A model generated the notes under the pieces. That model searched no databases. It saw only the letters and a list, made by a program, of their open reading frames with translations, and was not told the DNA's origin. This document shows, piece after piece, positions 24,028 through 34,061 of a stretch of DNA of 64,000 bases. Each line of letters opens with the position of its first letter. Within the stretch, counting starts at the first letter, position 1. This DNA comes from Drechslerella dactyloides (lineage: Eukaryota; Ascomycota; Orbiliomycetes; Orbiliales; Orbiliaceae): the NCBI GenBank assembly GCA_020064725.1, contig JAGTWJ010000007.1, forward strand, positions 2,480,001-2,544,000, read 5' to 3'. A program made the translations under genes and the position numbers.

Positions 24028-25352
24028 ATGGCCTTTCCGCTCCTCGAGTTCCTCTCCAACGATTACCTGCTCATCCAGACCGTCCCCTACCTCCTCCCCC
24101 ACGAGACCCTCGCCCTCGCCCTCGCGGCGAAACCCTTCCACAACCTCCTCTTCCACACTCCCGGAGTCTTCCGCCATGTCGACCTCTCCCTCGCAGCCCT
24201 CCTCCCGGTCAACCAGGCCGCAAAGCAGGTCACCCTGCGCCGCAGCTACCCGGACATCCTCTCCGCGGGCCATATCGTCGGCCGGGACACCCAAACACTC
24301 ATCCTCGATGGTCTGCCGATGAACTTTGACCGCTTGACTAACCTGCTGGTTTCACCAAACCAGCGCATCTCAATCCTCAGCGTTCGCGATTGCGCGATCA
24401 ATCAACCGGTCTTCATGCAGACGCTGCACTTCCTCGTCAGGCCCGGGAGCGCGTCGCCGCTCAAAGGTGTATACATCTTTGGCAAGAGCAACGGCCGTCC
24501 GCGAGCTAAGAACAGGTGGCAGCGAGTTGGCGAGATCGAGTTTATCGAAGGGTGGGCCGAGACCGTCCAGGCGTGCGAGGGCCGAATCGCTTTCGACATC
24601 GGCCTCTGCAAGGGATCGAAGCATGCTGATCTCCTGCCCTTGGACGACGGCTACGTTTCCGTCTCCGATCCCGCCGAGCTCGGAAGCACGCCTGTTTCCG
24701 TCGAATCGGGCTTCAGCGCCTTTGCATGGAGCGCCGACAACGACTCCGAGCAGAGCAGCGTCACGTCCAATTCCGCGGGGGCGGAGGACGAATGGCTGCC
24801 GCCGCAGCTAGCGCCAAAGCTGGCGACCAAGATGATTCCGAGACGTTGCGAGGGCTGCGGTATGCCCCCTGCAGGGTCCTCGAGCCGACTCTACGCACCC
24901 GTCCCGGTGTTGACGAGCGATATCCGAGTGGCGTGCCGGCCGCGCCCTGGCGAGAAGGAGGAAGTGCATATGTGTGAAGATTGCACGAAAGATAGGCTTT
25001 GCGAAGGTTGTGGAAAGTGGTGGTGCGAGAGCTGTTATGATAGTGGGATGGCGAGGCTGTGTGGCATCCAGAAGGTAGGTCGCTACAACGGACCCCTGTT
25101 CGCATATACTCGATTCGGTAAGCTGACGGATAGATGCTAGGCTGGCGTCCTATTGGATTGCTACGATTGCGGGAGGACCTGCTTCGAGTGCAAGAAGGAC
25201 ACCCTGAAGACCTGCAGGAGGTGCTCGTCTTCCTTCTGCGCGGTCCACGACGCAAGCGGGTCGGAGTCTCACGTAAGTCAATCTTCCCTATTTCTCCTAA
25301 AACGTGATCCAATGCTAACTGGCTCTCGCAGTGCGATTGGTGCCACCGATAA
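24028..25352 (+). CDS. F-box-like protein with a C-terminal Cys-rich zinc-binding module
   Basis: Three exons join in frame: 24028-25074, 25141-25272 and 25332-25352, giving 399 residues. Residues ~5-52 fit an F-box: hydrophobic helices around LLEFLSNDYLLIQTVPYLLP, then a segment ending HVDLS. A leucine-rich middle part has LRR-like strands (TLILDGLPM, ISILSVRDC, LKGVYIFG). From C274 to the end there are many CxxC pairs (CEGC, CEDC, CEGC, CESC, CYDC, CFEC, CRRC, CDWCH), which should bind several zinc ions. The last pair is supplied by a seven-codon final exon. F-box proteins usually recruit substrates to SCF ubiquitin ligases; that role is inferred from the fold. Similar proteins occur in other Pezizomycotina, sometimes labelled ubiquitin-fusion-degradation-like. 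Confidence 0.87.
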
Positions 25353-26819
25353 GCTCCACGGGCACGCGGCAGCGCGATCAGCTCTGACGATATTTTTACG
25401 TGAAAAGGCATCTCTACTCTTATGACGAGGCGGCGTTTGCGTTCATAGCTCGGCGCTGCATGCATTGGATTTTTAACGACTATTTGCTTTGGCTTGGTGT
25501 TTTGCTTCCTCTAGTCTGCTCCTTCTTGATGATTTGATTTGATTGGTGATTTGATGATGATTGATATCTCAGCTCAGGCGTTATGTTTCTTGCGATGGAG
25601 TATTGCGGTATGGGTTAGGGAATGGCATGGATGGGATTTGTATTTACTGTGACGACCTAGCCGAAAGGCGATTTATGACAATGCAACGACCAGATGAACG
25701 CATCTTCTTGTTTTCTTTACAATTGAATCTGCACATCGTAATTACGAGGGATATTGATATCGTGTGGTGATTTGTGAGGTGTCGAGGAGTTGTTAGAGCG
25801 GGATGCGCCGAATTCGCGAAGCTCGAGGGCTGGAGGTTGCTTCGTATTCTCCTCAGCAAGCGGCCATCTCCCGTTACATCTCCTTTACAAACGTTAAACC
25901 TCCATCTAAACTTCAACTTCTGTCCACCGGTCGTCGAGATACACAGTCGCCCTTCGCATCTGTCCAAATCACCAGCCTATATGACGGTGCTGTCAAAGCG
26001 TCAGGTCAGCCTATCAGCAAAGCTGGAACCGGGTTAGCTCAGCTACGTTCGTTGTTCGTCGCGATGCCCCAAGCCGTACGCACTCACACCAAACAGTCTC
26101 CAGAAGAGCCAGCTAATACTGACGGACTTAAGGACACTATTGATCAGAAAAGAGCGGCCTCGCGTCGAAGGAAGCGGTTGCTTGAACTCCGCTCGAGCAG
26201 CTCTATTCGTTCGTACAGCAGCCGGCCAAGACGTACCCATCGAGGTGCGTAATGAACCCGGGTTCCACCACCTATAAATATAGCACGAGAGCAGCCTGAT
26301 ATAGTACCTACATCCCAATGATAGCAGTAGCTAAAATATAAATAACAGCACGAGAGTCTCCAGCCAGCTAAGAGGACTCGGTCCCCTTCGATACGAAAAC
26401 TCTGCTTCACCAAGTCTTTAGAACTCCTGACATTTTTTCCAGCCTCGTTCTGTGCAACCGTGCCGACCCGCACGAATGATGACAATTAGCCTGCATCGAG
26501 CTTCTAATCTTAGCCGCCGCCGCGACGCTACCGCACAGTCCCGTGGTAGTTGACCGCACCAGCCTGCAGCGCGCAGGACCTGCGGTGATGTTATATTTCG
26601 TGCGCCCGCAACAATGGCCTTGCATCGCCATCGCCCTCGTTTCACCGTCCACGTTCGCCCGCCCCGGATTCGCAAATCCAATTGATTGCCTCCTGACTGG
26701 CCACGAATCACACCCAACAAGTACAGCGCATACGTACTTTCGCACGCAAAGGATAACTCCGCAGGCCGAGCAGCACACTGGAACACGCCGGAGAAAATTC
26801 CGAGAATAACTCGCCAAAA
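25353..26819. other. Intergenic region with one weak open frame
   Basis: Contains the 3' end of the F-box gene and the promoter of the next gene. One + frame at 25803-26252 (149 codons, Ser/Arg-rich C-terminus) is open but shows no family motif and no supporting splice pattern, so it is not called. The upstream 26400-26819 part is mixed sequence with several antisense frames that look like chance. Confidence 0.55.
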
Positions 26820-28429
26820 ATGTCGCTGATGGAGCACATGATCGCGCACATGCAGCACCGCCGGGTCCCGTCATTTCCACCGCTTCCCGCCGCCCATCGC
26901 CCCACCTACGACGCCGCGTACACACACTACGCACACGGCCAGTTCGCGACCTCCTCCGCCACGCTGCTGTCCGTCCCGAGCGAATTCAACAACCACCCGG
27001 CCTACGTGATTTTGCGCGTGCGCACGCTGCTCGCACAGGGGTACCATCACAACGCCGTGCGCGTGCTGTACGAGAACGTCGAGACGATTGACGAGCACGA
27101 ACATGAGTTACAGCGGGAGGCGCCGCAGACCGCGGCTAATGGTTCCACGACGGTTAACGGTGGCGCCGCCGCCAGCGTGCTGGACGCCGGGGAGGAGATG
27201 ATGCGGGACGTTTGGCGGCTGTGGATACGGCTGCTGTACTGGGACGAGGTGGGGATGGACGAGGCGCGGCGGCGGGACGTCAGCGCGGAGGCTATGCGGG
27301 CGTGGAAGAGCTGGTGCGAGTGGACGCAGATGGAGAGTTACTCGGAACTGCACGTACGCACGCCCACACCCAGACCCTTATTCTCACCGGTGACGTTACC
27401 GCTGACAAGAATTGAAACGGACAGAGCCTCCTCTACGAGATCATCCACCAACTGGGGGTCGGCACCTGCGGCCTGCCCGCGCGCGAGTGGATCGCTAACA
27501 CCGACAGCCTCATCGCGCACCACATGGACACCCAGGCCTTCACATCGACGCTCGCAATCCTACAAATCCGCAACCGCGTCCTCGACCCGCGCGACCCGAC
27601 CTTCACCAACATCATGCTCGAGTACTTCCCGCACCTGGCCGCGCATCCGGAGATCAAGCTCGTCGAGGCGCGCACGCGGATGATCCTGTTCGAAATCCAC
27701 CTCGCCAACGGCGACGTCGAGGCCGCTGCGGAAAAGCTGTTCGAAATCGAAGAGTGTCTGCGCGCCGACGCCGACGCGCACCCGGAGGAAGGCCGCGGCG
27801 TGGACCTCCGCTGGCTGGTGCGCTTCCACAAGCTCTCGCTGCCCGTGCGCGCGGGCAGCGGGACGACACACCACCACGTGCACGCGTACCGGATGACGGA
27901 CGAGGATAAGCTGGCCAAGCTGTCCGCGCTAGCGCACGAGGCCGTCAATCGGGATATCCCGCGCTTCCAGCTGCGCGCGCTCGACCAGCTGGCGCTGATA
28001 TACCTGCGCAATAGAGACTTCACATCCTTCGCGCCCCCGGAGACGGAGTTTGTCGTCAAGGGACAGAAGTACGGGCAGCCGGCGGCGCAGTGGCGCGCGC
28101 ACCTCAAGGGGATGTTTGAGAACTTCCCCGCGCCAGAGCACCCGCAGGCCGAGGAGTTTCTGGACACGTTCACGCGCATAATGGAGAGTGTCGAGTGGAG
28201 CCGCGATCCGGAGCGTGGTGGTGGCGGCGGCGGGGTCATTGGCTACGGGCTGGGGCTGATCGTGTGGACCGGCGTGGCGGAGATGATGGTGGGGATCGAG
28301 GAGTTTTGGAAGAGTAAGGCTAAGAGGCTGGTGGAGCGGATCAAGGCGGAGGAAGGGACGTCTGGGGCCCGGGTGGATCGGGATGCGCTGAGCAGGGGCC
28401 TGCGGCGGATATGGGAGGAGGGGGCGTGA
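26820..28429 (+). CDS. Unrecognised alpha-helical (possibly TPR-like) protein
   Basis: Two exons join in frame, 26820-27353 and 27425-28429, around a 71-base intron, giving 512 residues. I do not recognise the family. Most of it looks helical, with repeated 30-40-residue helical-hairpin patterns reminiscent of TPR solenoids, for example AYTHYAHGQFATSSATLL near residue 37, VILRVRTLLAQGYHHNAVRVL near 63-80, RMILFEIHLANGDVEAAAEKL in the middle, and RALDQLALIYLRNRDF later. A Gly-rich loop precedes a hydrophobic segment (GYGLGLIVWTGVAEMMVGI) in the last 70 residues, which may be a buried helix or a membrane contact. The long GC-rich frame and clean intron make the gene secure. A scaffold or trafficking role is possible but unproven. 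Confidence 0.88.
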
Positions 28430-29100
28430 GCGGATTTGGCGGGGCTTGCTGTATATCATTGCCATTTGCTTGCGTCTTAGATGGATACCTCTAGCGAATA
28501 CCACCTAATGCCCTTCTAGTTCTCCGTGCGATACTACTACATTACACCTATCCCACTAACGTGTATATTCATCATGACTGTCGCGCAACCGCTGGAGAAG
28601 AGGTTCTCGCGGCTGATTTCACTGACCGGCATGCTAGATGCCGAGTATCAATACAATACGATTGATCAGTACTCGACTGCCTGCATTTACCTGCGCGATA
28701 CCCGACACGAGGCATATACGCGGTACCCCGCTCGACTACACTTCGTCGATAATGTCAATCTAGCTAACGGTTGTCGCGATAAGACGGGGGCCAAAAGCGG
28801 CCTGTTGCATTTTTGAACGGCGTGCGTTGTGTGAGATCATCATGATCCGGAGGGGCATGACATCATATCCTCGCCCACGCCGGCTCGTATTAATCCGCGC
28901 TACACTGGCGCAGGTTTACGTATGTACCACTTCGGTCGTCAACAGGTTATAAATAGCCTCTCCGAACCTTCGTTCGTCCATTTTCATCCTCCAATCGATA
29001 CAATCAGCCACTACACATCCCACATTCCACGAAATTCGAACACCAGTTTTTATAAGAGTCTAGAGTTCCCGGAATACAGAATCGATACCAATATCACGCA
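28430..29100. other. Intergenic region and promoter of the small-protein gene
   Basis: A + frame at 28574-28816 is open for 80 codons but has no recognisable feature and is not called. The region ends with the TATA-containing promoter of the gene starting at 29101. Confidence 0.55.
28948..28955 (+). promoter_or_regulatory. TATA box of the small-protein gene
   Basis: TATAAATA lies about 150 bp upstream of the ATG at 29101 and is followed by a CT/CA-rich leader. A strong TATA box often marks inducible rather than housekeeping genes in fungi; that is inference. Confidence 0.6.
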
Positions 29101-29653
29101 ATGCCGCTCATCACAAACTTGCAGAACCCGCTGACGTCGGTACGTGTATACTCCAGCTGCGCTGCCCAGCTTTCCCACACCCGCCTCCACCCGGATGCTC
29201 AGCATGACGTCCGCATGCACCCAAGCGGAGTCGTCATCGGTGTATGGTTAAGATAACCACGGCTAACGTAATGTAATGCACGTACGTACGTACAGGATAA
29301 ACAGCAGCAGAAGGACTCGGCGAACGAGAATCCAGGCCAATCACCGCCTCCAGAACGGCAGTCGTCCCGACAGATGGGCGCCCCGAGCAGCGGTACGTCA
29401 ATTCACCCCATTCACCCATGTGATATCCTTCTGCCCATCCATGCGCATGCGTCTTACAAGCCGATATGGTATAGAGTGTATGAATGCCCTTGCTGACGTG
29501 GTGGATACCGCAGGCCAAACGTCGGACACGGACCAGCGCGCCGCGAACGAAGACACGCTTCGAAAGCTGCCGAGTAACCCTGCTACGGCGCCGATGGACC
29601 CCACCGCCGACGCGAAGACGCGGAAGCCGGATGCACCGCTAGATGGGTTGTGA
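29101..29653 (+). CDS. Small hydrophilic protein of unknown function (91 residues)
   Basis: Three exons join in frame: 29101-29139, 29296-29392 and 29514-29653. The introns are GTACGT...CAG, and the phases match (0, then 1). The product is 91 residues, starts MPLITNLQNPLTS, and is almost entirely polar: Gln/Lys/Asp/Asn-rich after the first exon, Ser/Pro-rich in the middle, then EDTLRKLPSNPATAP and a charged C-terminus. There is no signal peptide, membrane segment or cysteine, so it is probably disordered. The LPSNP motif and overall make-up recall small conserved filamentous-fungal proteins of unknown role, but I cannot name a family. Three phase-consistent exons, a TATA box and a proper start context support a real gene. 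Confidence 0.72.
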
Positions 29654-30216
29654 AGGGTGTGGTAGAACCGTGTAGCCGTAGTGTGCGGTTGGGTCAACGT
29701 TGTAGATTGGTGCGAGAAGGGTGCATATTAGATGTAGTTAACTTGAAATTATAACGGCCGTTTCTGGTGACGTTGAGCTGCTAATCGTAGTCATGCGTGT
29801 GGTGTACGGATTGGTGCATCGTTATATTAATGCATCAGGGTTAAACCGGCCTCGATATAAGAAATGCACATGATGGTGGTAGAGCATCTTAGGCTTGCCT
29901 TGGAGCCAGATACACCTTTTGTACACCGTTTGCTACACCGTTTGCTACACCATTTTGTACACCATTTTTACACCTTTATACGCCTTTTGTACGCCTTTTG
30001 TACACTCTTTATACACCGTTCAATAAGATAGCGCCCTTACACCTTTTCAAAAAGGTGTACGCGTGTCCCTGCAGTGTATAAATTCTACAAAGGTGTGTCT
30101 AGGTCTATAGACGTCTATCAATTGAAAAGTATATCTACTGATATGCTGGGTATCAATCCGTGATAATCCCACAAAGACTCTACTACCGACCACCCATAGC
30201 CTCGACGCCACTGCCG
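29654..30216. other. Intergenic region with a TACACC repeat array
   Basis: No gene. It holds the 3' end of the small-protein gene and the tandem TACACC-type repeats with a hairpin described separately. Confidence 0.6.
29911..30110. repeat. Degenerate TACACC(N)TTTTG tandem repeat with terminal hairpin
   Basis: About ten units of 11-13 bases such as TACACCTTTTG, TACACCGTTTGC and TACGCCTTTTG run in tandem from 29911 to about 30020. At 30038-30059 a unit is followed by its exact inverse: 10-base arms TACACCTTTT and AAAAGGTGTA separated by only CA. A further inverted copy (ACAAAGGTGTG) follows near 30087. Confidence 0.85.
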
Positions 30217-30495
30217 TTAACGGCACCACTCCGTATAACATCTGGGTTCCGCCACACGAGTACCGGTGACAGCAGCGGCCGCCCATCCTCCTCCAGCACT
30301 CGCTCCATAGCATATATATGTCCCCACGACCTCAAACCCTTGACTCTTATACATGTTCAACCCAAGCGGACTCGCTTCTAGCCCTGCGTCACATCCATCG
30401 CGTCTTGCCCGATCGATACACATACGCACGATTGTGCTGCCGATGCCGCGGCGACGGGCGGTGGGGTGGACGGCGAGGAGTTGGAGGTGCCAGTG
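30217..30495 (-). pseudogene. GNAT acetyltransferase, C-terminal exon only (probable remnant)
   Basis: Read on the minus strand from 30495, after an acceptor GATATCAG, an open frame of 92 codons gives the second half of a fungal GNAT N-acetyltransferase. It begins HWHLQLLAVHP, continues into the acetyl-CoA-binding motif A (ARRRGIGSTIV, the RxxGxG/A signature), then a helix, LEASPLGLNMYKSQGFEVVG as the usual motif B ending, and a short variable tail. In this family such a segment follows ~100 N-terminal residues that start the fold. I could not find those residues upstream on the minus strand (30496-31100): an in-frame stop lies just before the acceptor and nearby frames show no GNAT N-terminus. 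So it is either a gene with unresolved exons or, more likely, a decayed copy. Confidence 0.7.
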
Positions 30496-33066
30496 CTGAT
30501 ATCGCGATGGTCATGATAATGGTATCGATATATCTCTGCCGTTGCAATCTTGATCATTCTGGAAGAGGTCCGTCTAATGAGTCCAATAGCAGATTCAGAG
30601 TTGACTTGATCTACGGCTGGTATATGCGTATATATATAGCTACCGGCCTAATTACCTAGGTAAGTCCAATCGATGTCTCGAGGCAGCGAGGTAAAGACTT
30701 CCAGATTTTCGGATATCCGGTACCACAAAAGCTAGATACATCTGTCGAGCTTGGGAAGTGGATATTATAGTATCAAGTAACTCGTCGAATAACAATATAT
30801 GGCCCCCGCCTAACATGTCAGGAGGCCTACTGGGAAATTCCTCTCAAATGTATTCGTGGGGGAAAACAGCGAGCCTCGGCGTCTGCCCCGAGACCATTCG
30901 TGGGTCTTACAACTAGAGCTGGGAACATGGAGCTGGAACGTTGTACTAGAGGGCGATTTAATAATGCTTTGAGACTCGACATGTCGTATGGGTGAGCACT
31001 ATTTGATCTTATAGGATGGCTTGTCTCGGCTTCTAAAGCTAACGTCCAGACGTCTACAAATACTTGCCGCAAACTCAGCTAAATAAATGCTTCTAGATGT
31101 GTTCCAGTATTGCGCAAAGCTGGTATAATTGCTTGCATGGCAGCCTCAGACATATAAACAGCAGGAAGCCAGATAGATGCACATTGAGTGATATATCCTG
31201 CAGAAGATCTTGAGAGAATGTACCCCAAGAAATCAAAATCCTATCGATGTTCGAACGTTCGAACGTTCAGCTCAGGGCTCCTCACCTCATACCTTCCATT
31301 TACTTTTTTTTTTGGATGCTGAAGCTCTGCTCAGATCCACCCTACGGAGGAGTTGGAGTATCCCATTGGTTCTTTGTGCAACCACATGCACAAATTTCGC
31401 TCAGGCGTCGACTCGAGCACGAGAACGCGTAAGTCTAAACAAGGTCTCTATATATCGCTGGTTTATTGAGCTCAACAGAAGCTCCTTTTTCGACGCCCCA
31501 GATAATTCAGAAGACTTCTTTTTTAGTTAGTGTCATACGAACGAGCGAGACAGCGATTCTCCGATCACCAGCTGTTCATTGGTGTCGGCGCACTGGGCGC
31601 CATGGACGTACACGTGTTCCAGGTCTCGTATCGAAACCCATCCATGCACATGCAGGAGCATCGACATCCGGTGTAACCATTAATCACCATATGATATTGC
31701 TCTCACCCCGTCAAATGCTAACTGGTAACTGGAGCTCACATATCTAGCGTACGCGTCTGAGCTGAAGTATGCATGCCGGGGGCGGGAGTTAAAGAATCAA
31801 TCACACCATTACTTGAATATACACCACTACGAAGACGCTTCAATCTAGCACGTTCGCGCAAATACTTGTACACACACTTCCCTCGCTGTCATTTTGCAAC
31901 ATTATCTCAACTGACCATCCTCCAGGTCCGAGCTCGATAAGACGAGCCTGGCTGCGAAGCCTTGTTATATTCTACCAATCATGTGCATGCGGCACGAACG
32001 CAAAGAGTATATTAAAACCGGCATGGGACACCTCCAATGGCCATACCTAGCTGACTTGCGGGTTTCTCCACCAGACCACGATATTTTCTCTGCCTTCGCC
32101 TGATCCATTTCGAATTAACACACTCCACACCGAAGTTCACTACGACGCTGGTGCGTTTTGGATTTTGCGAAGAACTCCTCTCAGACAACACACGGCCCAT
32201 CCATCCAGCCGGTAAACGAGACACACTTCGCCCGATCGAATAAGCGCTGATAGCTTTGACCAATGAGCGTGCGGGCAAGTCGACCGCCTGAGGTGGACGC
32301 AATGTGGTGGTGCGCTCTGATATATATAACTTCATGAACTCTATCCTGAACAGGAAAATTAAGTATGGGGGTTTCTGCGATCGAGAGGCGGGGCAGGGCA
32401 CGGTGTCCAATTGTAGAGTATCAGCAAGCCCCGATCTGGACCAAAAGCACGATATCTCACCGAACCGACGATAATGGCAGGTATCAGTGGAATCCCATGA
32501 GAGATCTCAGGGATCAGTGGTTGACTGTGCTCCCTCCTGGCCCCGACCAACCTGTCCAGCTGAGCCGGCCTTAAGTCCCAACGCGAACAGCTTCAGCTTG
32601 AGGTATATAGCTCTCCCTGATTCTCCCTTCGAATGTTGAAAAGATGCATTTTGTTCTGCAGTGCATTCTGAATTCACAAGAACACTATCTACGTGTTCAA
32701 CTTTCGTTTCTTCTATGCTTTAGGGTGTTTTTTTAGTCTAGATAGACTGAGGGGATATAGCCGCGAGGCTTCAACGGCGTTGTTCAAATTTCTCTTATTT
32801 TCGACTTTTTCGTAGCTTCTTTTAGTTGTATTTGCTTTCGATCCGGTGAATTTACTCTTATTCTGTCTACTTCCGTATCTGTCCTTCAGTTTACGATATT
32901 TACCGCTACTGCATGATACTGTATTAGAGGTTGTTGTGCAGGGAAACGCTTGCACCTGCATTTGCATTCAGCTGACCGAACTCTCCGCGAAACCGCGCAA
33001 CGGAGTGCATTACTACCCGCCAAGAGCTCGCTCGCGCAGCCTGGCCCTAGCGTAGCATCAGTCAGA
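30496..33066. other. Intergenic region without a supported gene
   Basis: AT-richer sequence. It should contain the 5' part of the GNAT gene if that gene is intact, but nothing recognisable is seen. A GTTCGAAC palindrome is repeated in tandem at about 31249-31269. The last few hundred bases form the leader of the gene at 33067. Confidence 0.55.
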
Positions 33067-34061
33067 ATGGCACTATGCATGGAACCCGGATCCGAAACCC
33101 ACGGCCACGGTATCATGGCTAATGGCTACCCCGGATACCCGCATTACGACAACGTATTCGACGGCGATTTTTACAAATGCCTCTGCGAGGATCTAGCAAA
33201 AGAGCTTGATTTCCCTGATCAAACGGATCTCAGAAAGATCAGTCAATTGCAGCTGTTCGGGTCATCGTGGGAAAGTATGTCAATCCGCGGCCGCCTCGTA
33301 TCAAATTAGCAGCCACACGTGTGTACTTGCCTGCATGCGAGTGATCGCACCGGGGGCGACGTATACGCAACGTTGGTTGTATCAATTACCTCAGTTCAAG
33401 TCCTTTGATTGAAGGGTCGTCATTTGCTAACATTGCGTGTGCTGGTGCAGCGGATCCGTACAAGAAACTCCTCATACGATGTCTGGATCATTCGCTGCCA
33501 AAGATGCGAGTAGAGCCAATGACGCCACGCACCCGCGGCGCTTCGATAGATGACGACGCCACTGGGATAATGGTCGGGTCTGACGATTTCGCCCTCGAGG
33601 CATCTTCGGTGCCTATTAATCCGCCACCGTCGCCGGCGCTATGTCCTGTTGGATATCCGTCGTCCAGCACCGGGAGGGATGTCTCCAGCCTCCTTGATAT
33701 CGATAGTGGTATGTTCATCGACGGTCCCCTCGATGAGAACATGCTGTCCATGCAGGGCGTTGAGCAAACGGGTTGGAAAAGGCCACCGCTCTCTAGTCAA
33801 AGTCATTTGCCGTCGCCGCCCGACTCCGGTGATGAAGGCGATGACAGAGGCGACGGTGATGACGATAATGATGCGCATATATACTACGGCCTATCTGCAA
33901 GTGAAATTGCAGAAGCCCGGCGCTTACGGAGACAGCAGCAGCAATTACAGCAGCAGCAGCTTTCCCTTCATTATCATCGTCGTATTGCGTCAACCGGATT
34001 GCTTGCGACGGTAGTTGCAGGAGACGGCTCGATTATGTGGCATTTTAAGGAATTCTCCTAA
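33067..34061 (+). CDS. Unrecognised protein with acidic and Gln-rich C-terminal tracts
   Basis: Two exons join in phase, 33067-33274 and 33451-34061, around a GTATGT...GCAG intron of 176 bases, giving 272 residues. I do not recognise it. The N-terminal ~90 residues look folded: DFYKCLCEDLAKELDF, then LRKISQLQLFGSSWE, joined across the intron to TDPYKKLLIRCLDHSLPKM. The middle is Ser/Pro-rich (INPPPSPALCPVGYP). Next come an Asp/Gly run (DSGDEGDDRGDGDDDND), a helix (LSASEIAEARRLRRQQQQ) and a CAG-type Gln tract. Acidic and Gln-rich tracts of this sort are common in transcription or chromatin regulators, which is only a hint. The start codon follows GTCAGA; an earlier exon or a different 3' end cannot be ruled out. 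Confidence 0.6.

Noticed and set aside
26030..26100. tRNA-like A-box (GTTAGCTCAGC)
   Set aside because: No matching B-box (GTTCRANNC) at the right distance and no cloverleaf stems.
25803..26252. 149-codon + frame between the F-box gene and the unknown helical-protein gene
   Set aside because: No motif, weak codon bias, no good start context and no splice support. It is within the length expected for chance in DNA of this composition.
28574..28816. 80-codon + frame before the small-protein gene
   Set aside because: No recognisable feature, and it ends shortly before the promoter of the next gene. Insufficient support.
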